Positions 63,495-64,000 of a DNA stretch of 64,000 bases are shown here, one piece after another. The stretch covers positions 68,576,590 through 68,640,589 of the forward strand of contig CM036759.1 in assembly GCA_020796225.1 (NCBI GenBank). The letters run 5' to 3'. The translations under genes were made by a program, and so were the position numbers. A model generated the notes under the pieces. The model was not told the DNA's origin. It saw only the letters and a program-made list of their open reading frames with translations, and did not search any database. Numbering within the stretch: the stretch's first letter is position 1; every line of letters begins with the position of its first letter. This DNA comes from Arion vulgaris (taxonomy: Eukaryota; Mollusca; Gastropoda; Stylommatophora; Arionidae).

Positions 63495-64000
63495 CAAATA
63501 GCTTGTCCTGAGCAGAACATTGCCACCCCAACAGTCCTCCGGAATTTCTCTCTCTCATAGGTCAGATGTCCTGCCTCTGCAGCGGTCATGTTCAAACCAT
63601 CAGTTACATCCTGAGTCCATCTTCTCCGTGGTCTTCCTCTTCTTCTCTTTGCCGGTATGCCTCCTTCCGTGATGGTCTTCTCCAGCGCTTCGTATATTTT
63701 TATGTCCAAAAATCTCAATTTTCTCATTCTTATTTGTAGCATCAGCCAGTTTTCTTTGATTCTGAGTTCTTTCTGGATAGATCTATTTGTTCTCTTCTCT
63801 GTCCAAGATATACGGAGGACTCTTCTGTAACACTTATATTCAAAAGCACATATATGTTTTTCCACTGCTGTATTAAATGCCCATACGTTGCCACTGGGAA
63901 TATGCATGCTCTTAGTATTCTGATCTTTGTTTTCTTATCAGTTCCGTTCCATACTGTTTTGAGTTGTTTAATTTTTGTAAAGTCATGTTTGTTCTTCTTT
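63495..64000 (-). mobile_element. LINE ORF2 C-terminal fragment, continuing past the window
   Basis: The minus strand (63907 to 63494) reads CAFEYKCYRRVLRISWTEKR, TNRSIQKELRIKENWLMLQI, RMRKLRFLDIKIYE and AKRRRGRPRRRWTQDVTDGL. It carries the E-KCYRR-LRISWTEKRTN block whose homologue is amplified at 56672-56785. The frame is open for 137 codons. Sequence to 64000 still looks LINE-like (TKIRILRAC in another frame). Confidence 0.88.

Noticed and set aside
1..64000. LTR retrotransposon or endogenous virus
   Set aside because: I saw no paired LTRs, primer binding site, integrase or gag/env-type sequence; all RT fragments are LINE-type.

Overview
The window is animal (metazoan) nuclear DNA, most likely from a lophotrochozoan such as a mollusc. 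It is AT-rich and has no operons, ribosome binding sites or prokaryotic genes. It holds split coding exons with consensus GT-AG splice sites, many decayed non-LTR retrotransposon (LINE) 3' ends, tRNA-derived SINEs, a hAT-type DNA transposon, and very many tandem arrays. The species assignment is an inference. Adding the array spans listed here gives about 27 kb, roughly 40% of the window.

The only host gene I can support lies on the minus strand. Two exons, 42986-43090 and 24824-24982, join in phase 0 to encode the end of the pro-segment and the start of the mature enzyme of a proprotein convertase of the PC2 (PCSK2/amontillado) type. The internal RSKR site, the primary RVKR|GY site and the NDP-F-KQWYL motif are all visible. 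The 18.0-kb intron between them carries a series of minisatellites (about 25.4-41.8 kb) and several transposon copies. No catalytic-domain exon and no signal-peptide exon were found, so the rest of the gene is presumably outside the window or was missed.

Layout. 0-7.4 kb: SINE and LINE fragments, including one retroelement inserted into another, and an array of palindromic units. 7.4-15.6 kb: a 30-bp array and a 5.8-kb 33-bp array that ends at a LINE C-terminal remnant. 15.6-24.7 kb: simple repeats, minisatellites, LINE remnants and a small unplaced ORF. 24.7-25.0 kb: convertase exon. 25.4-31.3 kb: consecutive purine-biased arrays. 32-43 kb: LINEs (one with an RNase H region), SINEs with clean target duplications, then the second convertase exon. 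43-49.9 kb: arrays, a 2.5-kb hAT-like element with perfect 8-bp target duplications, and more LINE ends. 49.9-51.8 kb: a 1.45-kb GC-richer retroposon-like element (called E here) sitting inside a minisatellite. 51.8-64 kb: SINEs, LINEs, and an array whose 45-bp unit is the reverse-transcriptase FADD box.

The most notable pattern is that at least nine minisatellites are recognisably tandem copies of LINE coding sequence still embedded in their source LINE. This suggests that retrotransposon 3' ends are a major source of tandem repeats in this genome. Many long open frames in the window are only read-through of arrays with unit lengths divisible by three.
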